Shown here in pieces: positions 52,753-60,870 of a DNA stretch of 64,000 nucleotides. Source of the DNA: Streptomyces shenzhenensis (GTDB taxonomy: Bacteria > Actinomycetota > Actinomycetes > Streptomycetales > Streptomycetaceae); NCBI RefSeq assembly GCF_021462265.1, contig NZ_JAJONF010000020.1, positions 108,761 to 172,760 of the forward strand. The letters are read 5' to 3'. Position 1 is the first letter of the stretch, and each line of letters begins with the position of its first letter. The translations under genes and the position numbers were made by a program. The notes beneath the pieces were generated by a model, which was not told where the DNA came from, did not search any database, and saw only the letters and a program-made list of their open reading frames with translations.

Positions 52753-54270
52753 TCAGGCGGATGCCGTCTGCACCGGCGCCTGGGCCACTGCTCGTGCGGT
52801 GTTCCTGCGGACCAGCAGCAGGGTGACCAGGGCGCCGAGCAGCGAGGCGCAGCCGCAGATCACCACGCCGAGGGCCATGCCGTGCGCGAGGGCGTCCTGC
52901 GCGGCCGCCCGGGCGCTGTCGCTGCCCGCGTTGACCACCGCGAGCGGTCCGGCCGCGGCCTCCATGCCGGCGTCGGCGCCGCTCAGCCTGCCGACCAGCG
53001 CGGAGGAGGCCGCGCTCATCGCGATGGTGCTGATCACGGCCGGCCCGAGCCCCTGCCCGAACTCGCGGACCAGGCTGGTGGCGCCGCTCGCCATGCCGGT
53101 CATCTCGATCGGCACCGCGTTCACGGCGGCCGAGGTGAGTGAGGAGACCACGCAGATGAAGCCGATGCCGAGCAGCAGCACCGGGCCGATGAAGGCCGCC
53201 AGCGACGTGGTGGTGATGGGCAGCGCGGCGATCCAGAACTGGCCGGCGGCCATCGGCAGCAGACCGCCCATCAGCAGCCAGCGCGGCTCGACGCGGGTGA
53301 GCATCCTGCTGAGCACCGGCGCGAGGAGCAGCGGGATCAGCTGGAGGATCACGAACGGCATGCCGGCGCGCAGGGCGCTGAGGTGCATCACCGCGCCGAG
53401 CCGGATGGAGACGCAGTAGGCGGTGCCGATGAAGCCGAACATGCCGGTCAGCGCGACCACCGCGGCCGCCGCGAACGACGGGATCCTCAGCAGTTCCAGG
53501 TTGAACATCGGGGAGGCGGCACGCCGCTCCGCCGTCACGAAGCCGACCAGGGCCACGGCGGCGAGGATCAGCGCGAAGAGGATCGAGGGGCTGCTCCAGC
53601 CGCGGTCACCGCCCTCGATGATGCCCCACAGCAGGGCGGTGAGACCGACGGCGATGCTGATCTGCCCCGGCCAGTCCAGGGCGCGGCCCTCGGGCGCCTT
53701 GGAGTCGGTGACCAGCGCCCAGCAGGAGATGCCGACCACGACACCGAGGACGACCGGCGGTACGAACGCCCAGCGGAAGTCGGCGACGGTGGCGAGGATC
53801 CCGGAGGAGAGCGGGCCCACGGCGGAGGCGAGGGAAATGCTCAGCGCCCAGGTCGAGACCGCCTTGGCGCGGTCCTTCTCCCCGGGTGTCGCGGCCGCGA
53901 TCACGGCGAGGGAGCTGGGGAAGAGCGCGGCGGCGCCGACGCCGGCGAGGGCCTGGCCGATCCAGAGCATGGTGATGTTCTGGGAGGTGGCGTTGAGGAG
54001 TTCGCCGATCGCCAGCACGAATCCACCGAGGACCAGCAGTCGCTTACGGCCGAACAGGTCGCCCACCACACCGAAATTCAGTTCCAGAATAGCGGTGGGC
54101 AGAATGAATGCCGAGGTGACCCAGGCGACCTGCGATCCGGAGGCACCGAATGCGCTCTGGATTTCTCCGTTGATGGGCGAGGGGACGGTAATGCACAGCT
54201 GCGCGGCGGCAACTGCCAGACAACAGGCTATGAGCGTGCCCACGTCCAGTCTTTTCACAGCGTTGGTCAT
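52753..54270 (-). CDS. MFS drug/metabolite exporter, DHA2 (14-helix) type
   Basis: About 505 residues with some fourteen hydrophobic helices. Conserved MFS loops are seen: GDLFGRKRLLVLGG near 60 (motif A), and DSKAPEGRALDWPGQ in the cytoplasmic linker near 195 of the DHA2 class. Such pumps export antibiotics or hydrophobic metabolites with proton antiport. ATG 54270 is chosen for GGAG six bases upstream; ATG 54282 one base after the VOC stop is an alternative. It ends the leftward unit and is followed by a strong hairpin. Confidence 0.93.
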   Translation of the reverse strand: MTNAVKRLDVGTLIACCLAVAAAQLCITVPSPINGEIQSAFGASGSQVAWVTSAFILPTAILELNFGVVGDLFGRKRLLVLGGFVLAIGELLNATSQNITMLWIGQALAGVGAAALFPSSLAVIAAATPGEKDRAKAVSTWALSISLASAVGPLSSGILATVADFRWAFVPPVVLGVVVGISCWALVTDSKAPEGRALDWPGQISIAVGLTALLWGIIEGGDRGWSSPSILFALILAAVALVGFVTAERRAASPMFNLELLRIPSFAAAAVVALTGMFGFIGTAYCVSIRLGAVMHLSALRAGMPFVILQLIPLLLAPVLSRMLTRVEPRWLLMGGLLPMAAGQFWIAALPITTTSLAAFIGPVLLLGIGFICVVSSLTSAAVNAVPIEMTGMASGATSLVREFGQGLGPAVISTIAMSAASSALVGRLSGADAGMEAAAGPLAVVNAGSDSARAAAQDALAHGMALGVVICGCASLLGALVTLLLVRRNTARAVAQAPVQTASA

Positions 54271-54283
54271 TCCCTGCTCCATC

Positions 54284-54751
54284 TCACGGGTTAACGGTGG
54301 TGCCGCGGTCTTCGGCTTCGGCGAGTTCGCCGTGCTCGCCGGGTTCGCCGCGCTCTATGAGTTCGATGAGGTTTCCCTCGGGGTCCTTGACCCAGGCCAT
54401 TCGCACCCCCGGTTCGGGGGACGGTCCGGGGGCGAGGACCTCGCCGGCCCCGAGCGCCGTCAACGCGGCGTACACGGGGTCGAGTTCAGGGGTGGTGACC
54501 GCGAAGTGCCCGTACCCCTCGGTGAGGACGGCGGTCATCGGGTCCGGTGCCCGCAGGCCGGGCGCGGACCCGGGCCTGGCGAGCAGTTCGAGCCGCCAGC
54601 CGTGCGGGTGTTCCAGGACGACACCGGTCAGGCCGGGGCCGTCGAGATGGAAATCGAAGACGGTCCTCAGGCCGAAGGCCGCGCGGTACCAGGCGAGTTG
54701 GGCGGCCAGGTCGCGTACGTTGAGGCCCACGTGGTCGAGTCGTGCGTGCAT
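54284..54751 (-). CDS. VOC-family (glyoxalase-like) protein
   Basis: A 155-residue single-domain VOC protein. HARLDHVGLNVRD near residue 2 and YGHFAVTTPELD near 82 each supply a probable metal histidine, and KDPEGNLIELIERG near 122 a glutamate. Roles in this superfamily include dioxygenases, epimerases and drug-binding resistance proteins; here the last is attractive beside an exporter, but a catabolic role is equally possible. It is six bases after the SDR stop and one base before the exporter frame, so the genes are coupled. Confidence 0.9.
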   Translation of the reverse strand: MHARLDHVGLNVRDLAAQLAWYRAAFGLRTVFDFHLDGPGLTGVVLEHPHGWRLELLARPGSAPGLRAPDPMTAVLTEGYGHFAVTTPELDPVYAALTALGAGEVLAPGPSPEPGVRMAWVKDPEGNLIELIERGEPGEHGELAEAEDRGTTVNP

Positions 54752-54757
54752 CCGCGC

Positions 54758-55537
54758 TCAGCCCGCCATCGCGCTGTCGCCGCCGTCGACCATGAGGTTG
54801 GCGCCGTTGACGAAGGCCGCCTCGTCGGAGCAGAGGAAGGCCGCCGCGCGGGCGATGTCCTCGGGCTGTCCGATCCGACCGACCGGTATCCGCGCCTCCA
54901 GCCGGGCCTTCGGGCCGTCGGGGTCGTCGAGGAAGGGCGCGGTGGCCGCGGTGCGGGTCATGCCGGGGGCGAGGGTGTTGACGCGGATGCGGTGCGGGGC
55001 GCCGGCCGCGCACAGGTGCTTGCTCATGGCGAGGACCCCGCCCTTGGCTGCGCCGTGCGGCACCATGGGCATGAACGGCGCGCCGCGCACGGCGGCCACG
55101 GAGGCGACGTTGAGGACGGCCCCGCCGCCGCGTGCGACCAGGTGCGGCCAGGCCGCCCGGGTGCAGAAGTAGGGGATGTCCAACTCGTTCCTGATGGTGA
55201 AGTACCAGTCTTCGGCGGGCATCGTCTCGAAGGGGCCGTTCCGCAGCGCGGAGGCGTTGTTGTAGAGGATGTCGATCCCGCCGAATTCCGCGATCCCGGC
55301 CTCGATCCACTCCCGCGCCCCCGCCTCGGTGGAAAGGTCGACCGGCGCCAGGGAACGCATGACACCACCGGCCTTCTCGACGAGTACCACGGTTTCCGAG
55401 GCGCTCTTCTCGTCGATGTCGCAGCCGAATACGGTGGCGCCCTCGGCCGCGAAAACCTGTGCCGCGGCCCGGCCGATTCCAGCCCCCGTGCCACTGATGA
55501 AAGCGATTTTTCCGGCCAGTCGGCCCATGATTGCCAT
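54758..55537 (-). CDS. SDR-family protein with His in place of the catalytic Tyr
   Basis: A 259-residue SDR. NAD-binding SGTGAGIG near residue 15, NNAS near 92 and the active serine in NVASVAAV near 145 are present, but the YxxxK site reads VPHGAAKGG near 158: the Tyr is His while the Lys is kept. A subgroup of SDRs with HxAAKG is known to me from memory, so this may be a natural variant. The start MAIMGRLAGK has AAGGG close upstream. It lies between the P450 and VOC genes. Confidence 0.88.
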   Translation of the reverse strand: MAIMGRLAGKIAFISGTGAGIGRAAAQVFAAEGATVFGCDIDEKSASETVVLVEKAGGVMRSLAPVDLSTEAGAREWIEAGIAEFGGIDILYNNASALRNGPFETMPAEDWYFTIRNELDIPYFCTRAAWPHLVARGGGAVLNVASVAAVRGAPFMPMVPHGAAKGGVLAMSKHLCAAGAPHRIRVNTLAPGMTRTAATAPFLDDPDGPKARLEARIPVGRIGQPEDIARAAAFLCSDEAAFVNGANLMVDGGDSAMAG

Positions 55538-55652
55538 GTCCCTTGTCCCAAGCCGCCGAAGTGCGGTGGTGGCAGCGTAGGTAGGGCCTATGGCCAGAAC
55601 AAGAAATTCGTCAGCGAAGCGCCATCACGGGTTCGTATGGCTGGTATGCGCC

Positions 55653-56915
55653 TCAGCCGCGGACGCCGCCGGTCCGGGGACGCAGCCGTACCGGGAGGGT
55701 GCGCACGCTGTTGCCGACGAAGCTGGCCTGCCGGACGAGGCCGTTCTCGGGGACGGCGAGGTCCAGGGCGGGGAAGCGGTCGAAGAGGCGTTCCAGGGCC
55801 ACCGTGGCCTCCAGGCGGGCCAGCGGGGCGCCCAGGCAGTAGTGGGCACCGTGGCCGAGGGAGAGGTGGCGGACGGCGTCGGGGCGGGCCGGCCGGGTGA
55901 CGTCGAAGCGGTCGGCGTCCGGGCCGTGCGCGGCCGGGTCGCGTCCGGCGGCGGAGTACCCGGCCAGGACCGGGGTGCCGGCAGGGATCACCGTGCCCCC
56001 GACGGTCAGGTCCCGCACCGGGTAGCGGAAGGGGAAGTAGCTGACCGGCGCGTCCCAGCGCAGCGTCTCCTCGACCACGTCCGCCCAGCTCGCGTCCCCT
56101 TTCCGGACGATTTCGAGCTGGTCGCGGTGGCCGCACAGCGCGCGCACCGCGTTGGTGACGAGGTTGAGGGTGGTCTCGTGGCCGGCGATGGTCATCAGGA
56201 CCAGGGTGCCGATCAGCTCCTCCTGCCCCAGCCGGTCGCCGTCCTCGTCGCGGGCGGCGATCAGGGCGCTGGTGAGATCGTCGCCGGGGTGCTCGGCACG
56301 GGCGGCGGCGACGGCGGCGAGGACGGCGACCAGCTCCCGGTTGGCGGCGACGGCCGCGGCGGGTCCGATGTCGGTGGCCACGACCTGGTTGGTCAGGTGG
56401 TGCAGCCGGTCACGGAACTCCGGGTCCACGCCGAGGAGTTCACCGATCACGCCCATGGGCAGCGGCAGCGCGAAGTGCCGGCGCAGCTCGGCGACGCCGT
56501 CCGCTTCGGCGGCGGCCCGCTCCAGGTCGTCGAGCAGGGTGCCGGTCAACTCCTCGATCCAGGGGCGCAGTTCCTCGACGCGGCGCGGGGTGAAGGCCCG
56601 GCTGACCAGTGCGCGCAGCCTGCGGTGGTCGTCGCCGTCGGCGGTGGTCATGCCCCGCACGGTGGCGAAGGTCAGCAGCGGCCAGCCCGCCGGGATACGG
56701 CCCTCCCGCAACCGGGTGAAGTGCCGGGCGTCCTTGGCGACTTCGGGATGCTGGAGGAACTCCCTGAGCGCCTCGTGTCCGAGCACCGCCATGCCCTCGA
56801 CGCCACCGGGCAGGACCACCGGAGCCACGGCACCGCGCGCCAGCAGCCTGGCGTTGTCGGCGTGCGGGCAACCGCCGGCGGGGTCCGGACGGTGTGGCAC
56901 GGAGGGGCTCTCCAC
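55653..56915 (-). CDS. Cytochrome P450 (CYP107-like)
   Basis: A 420-residue bacterial P450. The oxygen-binding helix has IAGHETTLN near residue 240, ETLR (E-x-x-R) near 280, and the haem loop HLSLGHGAHYCLGAPLARLE near 345 with the cysteine ligand. This is a soluble class I monooxygenase that needs separate ferredoxin partners; none is beside it. GTG 56915 is chosen for AGGAG seven bases upstream. It is the first gene of the leftward set; a 115-base gap separates it from the SDR gene, so the SDR may have its own promoter too. Confidence 0.94.
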   Translation of the reverse strand: MESPSVPHRPDPAGGCPHADNARLLARGAVAPVVLPGGVEGMAVLGHEALREFLQHPEVAKDARHFTRLREGRIPAGWPLLTFATVRGMTTADGDDHRRLRALVSRAFTPRRVEELRPWIEELTGTLLDDLERAAAEADGVAELRRHFALPLPMGVIGELLGVDPEFRDRLHHLTNQVVATDIGPAAAVAANRELVAVLAAVAAARAEHPGDDLTSALIAARDEDGDRLGQEELIGTLVLMTIAGHETTLNLVTNAVRALCGHRDQLEIVRKGDASWADVVEETLRWDAPVSYFPFRYPVRDLTVGGTVIPAGTPVLAGYSAAGRDPAAHGPDADRFDVTRPARPDAVRHLSLGHGAHYCLGAPLARLEATVALERLFDRFPALDLAVPENGLVRQASFVGNSVRTLPVRLRPRTGGVRG

Positions 56916-57071
56916 CAGGGGCTCCTGACAGTGGCACGACACGGACACCGCCGATCGTAGGCCCCCGCGGGCCCGTGCGGGGCGGTTCCGGCCGGTCCCG
57001 CAAGGCACCGGGACGCGGGAACCGGATCCCCGGCCGGGCATGCGGCGGGAATAGCGGTGACCGGTGTCATG

Positions 57072-57099
57072 TTGACGATCGCGGAACCCTGGGTATAGT
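57072..57099 (+). promoter_or_regulatory. Consensus-like promoter of the Rho paralogue gene
   Basis: TTGACG (57072-57077) and TATAGT (57094-57099) are separated by 16 bases and match the vegetative -35/-10 consensus closely. The transcript should start near 57106, leaving a leader of about 230 bases before the Rho ATG. Confidence 0.8.
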
Positions 57100-57338
57100 G
57101 CGATCAGCACGTGTGAGCGCCCCGCTACGGGCGCCGAGTGCCGGTTCCACTCCTCCAGCCGTATCGCCCGTCGCTTCCCGACCGGCTCACCGGCTTCTCA
57201 GCACCACCTCGTGATCCGGGCCTTCATCACCGTTCCCGAGGTGCCGTTCCCCGCCGCACGGAGGCTGCGCACACGCCCTCCCGCTCGCGGCCACTCCCCC
57301 TTCACTCATGTCTTCCGTCCGCGAAAGGACCACCTCTC
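57100..57338 (+). promoter_or_regulatory. C-rich, G-poor leader of the Rho paralogue gene
   Basis: The leader contains a GCGCCC/GGGCGC hairpin near its 5' end (57114-57133) and then a long pyrimidine-rich stretch. From 57141 to 57338 I count about 93 C and 43 G, the C-over-G excess expected of a Rho loading (rut) region. Autoregulation of rho through its own leader is established in E. coli, so the same logic may apply. Confidence 0.55.
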
Positions 57339-58490
57339 ATGACCACCACACTCGAACCCCCTGTCCAGCAGCAGGACCGGGCCGCCACCCGGCCCGTCAC
57401 CGGTGTCCTCGACATCGACGCGGGCGGGAAGGGGCAGCTGCGGGCCCGGGACTGCCTGCCCTCCCCCGCCGACCCGCAGGTCTCCCCGGCCCTGATCCGC
57501 CGTCACGGCCTGCGCCGGGGCGACCTCGTCGAGGGCGTCCTCGGCGACCGGCGCACGCTGGCCGGGATCACGCTCGTCAACGGCCGTACGCCCGAGGAGC
57601 TGCACGGCCGCCGCCACTTCCGTGATCTGACCCCGCTGCACCCGCACGAGCGGATCCGCCTGGAACACCCGGCCGCCGGGTTCGCCGGACGGGTCGCCGA
57701 CCTGTTCGCGCCGGTCGGCAAGGGGCAGCGCGGACTGATCGTGGCCCCGCCGAAGACCGGCAAGACCGTGCTGCTCCAGCAGATCGCCGCCGCCGTCGCC
57801 GGCAACCACCCGGAGTGCCATCTGATGGTGCTGCTGCTCGACGAGCGCCCGGAGGAAGTCACCGACATGCGGCGCTCGGTCCGCGGTGAGGTCTACGCCT
57901 CCACCTTCGACCGGCCCGCCAAGGAGCACATCGCCCTCGCCGAACTCGTGGTCGAGCGCGCCAGGCGGCTCGTCGAGGACGGCCGGGACGTCGTCATCCT
58001 CCTGGACTCCCTGACCCGGCTGTGCCGGGCCCACAACAACGCGGCCGCCTCCAACGGCCGTACCCTCAGCGGCGGTGTCGACGCCGGCGCGCTGATCGGC
58101 CCGAAGCGGTTCTTCGGTGCCGCCCGCAAGGCCGAGGAGGGCGGCTCGCTCACCATCCTGGCCACCGTCCTGGTGGACACCGGCTCCCGGGCCGACGGCT
58201 ACTTCTTCGAAGAGCTGAAGAGCACCGGCAACATGGAGCTGCGCCTGGACCGCGAGCTGGCCTCCCGGCGGGTCTTCCCCGCTGTGGACATCGCCCCCTC
58301 CGGCACCCGCCGCGAGGAACTCCTGCTCACCCCGGCCGAGTTGACCGCCGTGCGCGGGCTGCGCCGGGCCCTGCAGAGCCGCGAGGGCGCCCCGGGCGGC
58401 GGCCTGGAGACGCTCCTGGAGCGGATGCGGGAGACCCCGGACAACGCGGCCTTCCTGCGGCGCGTGCAGCCGACCCTGCCGGCGGGCTGA
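57339..58490 (+). CDS. Compact Rho-family transcription termination factor (paralogue)
   Basis: A 383-residue Rho homologue. The motor domain is intact: P-loop APPKTGKTVLLQ near residue 140, LLDERPEEVTDMRR near 167, Walker B VVILLDSLTRLCRAHN near 214 and the GTGNMELRLDRELA block near 290. The N-terminal helical part and the long basic insertion of actinobacterial Rho are missing. In the RNA-binding fold the RNP1 site reads GGKGQLR near 33 where Rho has DGFGFLR, so both aromatic base-stacking residues are replaced. A housekeeping rho is expected elsewhere. ATG 57339 begins MTTTLEPPVQQ; AAAGGA lies about ten bases before it. Confidence 0.93.
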   Translation: MTTTLEPPVQQQDRAATRPVTGVLDIDAGGKGQLRARDCLPSPADPQVSPALIRRHGLRRGDLVEGVLGDRRTLAGITLVNGRTPEELHGRRHFRDLTPLHPHERIRLEHPAAGFAGRVADLFAPVGKGQRGLIVAPPKTGKTVLLQQIAAAVAGNHPECHLMVLLLDERPEEVTDMRRSVRGEVYASTFDRPAKEHIALAELVVERARRLVEDGRDVVILLDSLTRLCRAHNNAAASNGRTLSGGVDAGALIGPKRFFGAARKAEEGGSLTILATVLVDTGSRADGYFFEELKSTGNMELRLDRELASRRVFPAVDIAPSGTRREELLLTPAELTAVRGLRRALQSREGAPGGGLETLLERMRETPDNAAFLRRVQPTLPAG

Positions 58491-58579
58491 CACCCGGGCG
58501 TGCGGCATCCGGGTTGCTCCCTGCACCCGACCGGCCCCGGCAGCGCGCCGGACACCGCCTCCATTCCTACGTTGATCGT

Positions 58580-59761
58580 ATGACGATCGGATTCCCTGGC
58601 CGATTCCCCCGGCGAGCGGCGGTGACGACCTGCTCCGTCTGCCTGGCGGGCCTGCTGGCGCTGCCGCCCGGCACGGCCGTCGCCGGCACCACGGCGCCGG
58701 CGCCGGCCCCGCCCCCGAGGGCGGTGGTGCCCGGCCCGTCGCTGCTCTACCACTCCGGCCCACAGGTGCGGCCGCACCCCGGGGCCCCGGAACTCCCCGA
58801 CCTGTCCGCGCTGTCCTGGCTGGTCGCCGACGCGGACACCGGCCAGGTGCTGGCGGCCGACCACGCACACCGCAGGCTCCCTCCGGCCAGCACGCTGAAG
58901 ACCCTGTTCGCGCTCACCGTGCTGCCGGTCCTGCCCGCGGACCTCCAGCACCGGGTCACCCCCGAGGAACTGGCGGACGTGGCCGAGGGCAGCAGCCTGG
59001 TCGGCGTCGAGGAGGGACACACCTACCGGGTGGCCGACCTGTGGCGCGGGGTCTTCCTCAGCTCCGGCAACGACGCCGTGCACGTCCTCGCCGCGCTCGA
59101 CGGGGGCTGGGACCGCACCGTCACCCGGATGCAGGCCAACGCCCGCTCCCTGGGCGCCCTCGACACCCACGTCGAGTCCCCCGACGGCTACGACGCACCG
59201 GGGCAGGTCTCCTCCGCGTTCGACCTGGCGGTGTTCGGCCGGGAGGGACTGCGCAACCCCGACTTCGCGCGGTACTGCTCCACCGCCGAGGCCCGCTTCC
59301 CCGACGGCGCCGGCTGGTCGTTCGGCATCGAGAACACCAACCGGCTGCTGACCGGCGAGGACGGCGTGGGGCGCTACCCCGGCCTGATCGGGATCAAGAA
59401 CGGCTACACCAGCAACGCCGGCAACACCCTCATCGCCGCCGCCCGGCGCGGCGGGCGCACCCTCGTCGTCACGGTGATGAACCCGCAGGACGGCGGCGTG
59501 TACGACGAGGCCCGTCAGCTGCTCGACTGGGGCTTCGCGGCGGCCGGACGGGTCGACCCGGTGGGCTCGCTGGACGGTCTGCGGGCCAGGCCGCCGCGGC
59601 CCAGTGCGGGCCCCAGCACCGTACCGATGGCGGCGGCCACGGCACCCGAGGACGACTCGGGCTGGTCGGAGACCGCCGTCGTCGCGGGTCTCGCGGTGCT
59701 CGGCGCGGGCGCCGTCACCCTGGCGAAGCGGCTCAAGGGCGAACGCCCCGGACGGGACTGA
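58580..59761 (+). CDS. D-alanyl-D-alanine carboxypeptidase (DacA-like), membrane anchored
   Basis: A 393-residue class C penicillin-binding protein. After a signal peptide (about 1-40) comes the S11 peptidase domain with S-x-x-K in PPASTLKTLFAL near 100, SGN in LSSGNDAVHV near 162 and KNG in IGIKNGYTSNAG near 275, in place of the more common KTG. A Pro-rich linker and a C-terminal helix (about 365-382) with a basic tail anchor it. It trims peptidoglycan stem peptides outside the membrane. ATG 58580 lacks a good ribosome site. Its last 247 bases are antisense to the glycosyltransferase gene. Confidence 0.9.
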   Translation: MTIGFPGRFPRRAAVTTCSVCLAGLLALPPGTAVAGTTAPAPAPPPRAVVPGPSLLYHSGPQVRPHPGAPELPDLSALSWLVADADTGQVLAADHAHRRLPPASTLKTLFALTVLPVLPADLQHRVTPEELADVAEGSSLVGVEEGHTYRVADLWRGVFLSSGNDAVHVLAALDGGWDRTVTRMQANARSLGALDTHVESPDGYDAPGQVSSAFDLAVFGREGLRNPDFARYCSTAEARFPDGAGWSFGIENTNRLLTGEDGVGRYPGLIGIKNGYTSNAGNTLIAAARRGGRTLVVTVMNPQDGGVYDEARQLLDWGFAAAGRVDPVGSLDGLRARPPRPSAGPSTVPMAAATAPEDDSGWSETAVVAGLAVLGAGAVTLAKRLKGERPGRD

Positions 59762-60870
59762 CCGACCGGCAGGCCCAGCAGCAGGCCCAGGGTGATCCAG
59801 GTGTAGAGGTTGCTGCCGAGGAACCCGTCGACGCCGGAGGCGTCGTCGAACCACAGCCACACCACGCTGGTGCACATCACCGCGTAGAGGGCGCCCGCGA
59901 TCCGCGGGTGGCCGGCGCGGGCCAGCAGCACGAACGACGGCAGCACCCACACCAGGTGGTGCACCCAGGTGATCGGGCTGACCAGACAGGCCGTCAGACC
60001 GGTGAGCGCGAAGGCGGTCGTCCAGTCGCCGGCCGCCATGGCCCGGCGGGTCCGCCACACCCACACGGCCAGCGTGAGCAGCACCGCGATCGCCCACAGC
60101 GGCTTGTCCGGATGGCCGAGCCGGGCCAGCACGCCCTGCAGCGACTGGTTCGAGACGTAGTCGAGCCGGCCGACCCTGCTGGTGTCCCAGAGCGCGTGCG
60201 TCCAGTAGAAGCGGGAGGCCTTCGGGTCGGCCCAGGCCGCCAGAGCGGTCGCGGCGAGCGCCACGGCCGTGGCGACACCGGCCGCCCGCCACTTGCGGCC
60301 GATCAGCAGCATCCCGATGAACAGCGCCGGCGTGAGCTTGATCGCGGCGGCGAGCCCGATGCCGGCCCCGGCCAGGCGGCCCCGCCCGCTGCGCAGCAGA
60401 CAGCAGTCCCCGAGGACCAGGGCGAGCAGTATCAGGTTCACCTGGCCGAAGCTGAAGGTGTCCCGCAACGGCTCGAACAGCGCCAGCCCGCACAGTGCCA
60501 GCGCCCACCGGTACCAGCCCCGGCGCCGCCAGCCCGGCCCGGCCAGGACGCGCAGCACGAACGCCAGCGCGGCCAGGTTCAGCAGCAGCGAGGCGGCGAT
60601 GGCCACCGGCAGGCCCACCATCGCCATGGGCAGCATGCCGACGGCGGCGAACGGCGGATACGTGAAGCCGTACGTCGTCCCGGGCACCCGGTAGTCGTAG
60701 ATCCGCCCGCCGTGATGCACCCAGGTGTGCACGGTGCCGTAGTACACGCGCAGGTCGAACCAGTCGCGCAGCAGCGGCACGGTGGCCGTGAACACGGTCA
60801 CGGCGGCGACGAGAGCCAGGACGAGCAGCAGTCTCCCCCGGTCGGTCCGCGGCCGCCCCAGGCCCCTCAT
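59515..60870 (-). CDS. GT87-family polyprenol-phosphate mannosyltransferase-like membrane protein
   Basis: A 451-residue protein with about ten membrane helices. The first external loop has DWFDLRVYYGTVHTWV near 35-52, whose Asp-containing motif is typical of GT87 enzymes of the PimE/MptC type, which use decaprenyl-phosphate mannose; TYGFTYPPF near 70 and FSFGQVNLILL near 145 are further blocks. The ATG at 60870 overlaps the upstream stop (ATGA). The last 80 or so residues are hydrophilic, lie antisense to the carboxypeptidase gene, and may not be conserved. Confidence 0.87.
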   Translation of the reverse strand: MRGLGRPRTDRGRLLLVLALVAAVTVFTATVPLLRDWFDLRVYYGTVHTWVHHGGRIYDYRVPGTTYGFTYPPFAAVGMLPMAMVGLPVAIAASLLLNLAALAFVLRVLAGPGWRRRGWYRWALALCGLALFEPLRDTFSFGQVNLILLALVLGDCCLLRSGRGRLAGAGIGLAAAIKLTPALFIGMLLIGRKWRAAGVATAVALAATALAAWADPKASRFYWTHALWDTSRVGRLDYVSNQSLQGVLARLGHPDKPLWAIAVLLTLAVWVWRTRRAMAAGDWTTAFALTGLTACLVSPITWVHHLVWVLPSFVLLARAGHPRIAGALYAVMCTSVVWLWFDDASGVDGFLGSNLYTWITLGLLLGLPVGQSRPGRSPLSRFARVTAPAPSTARPATTAVSDQPESSSGAVAAAIGTVLGPALGRGGLARRPSSEPTGSTRPAAAKPQSSS

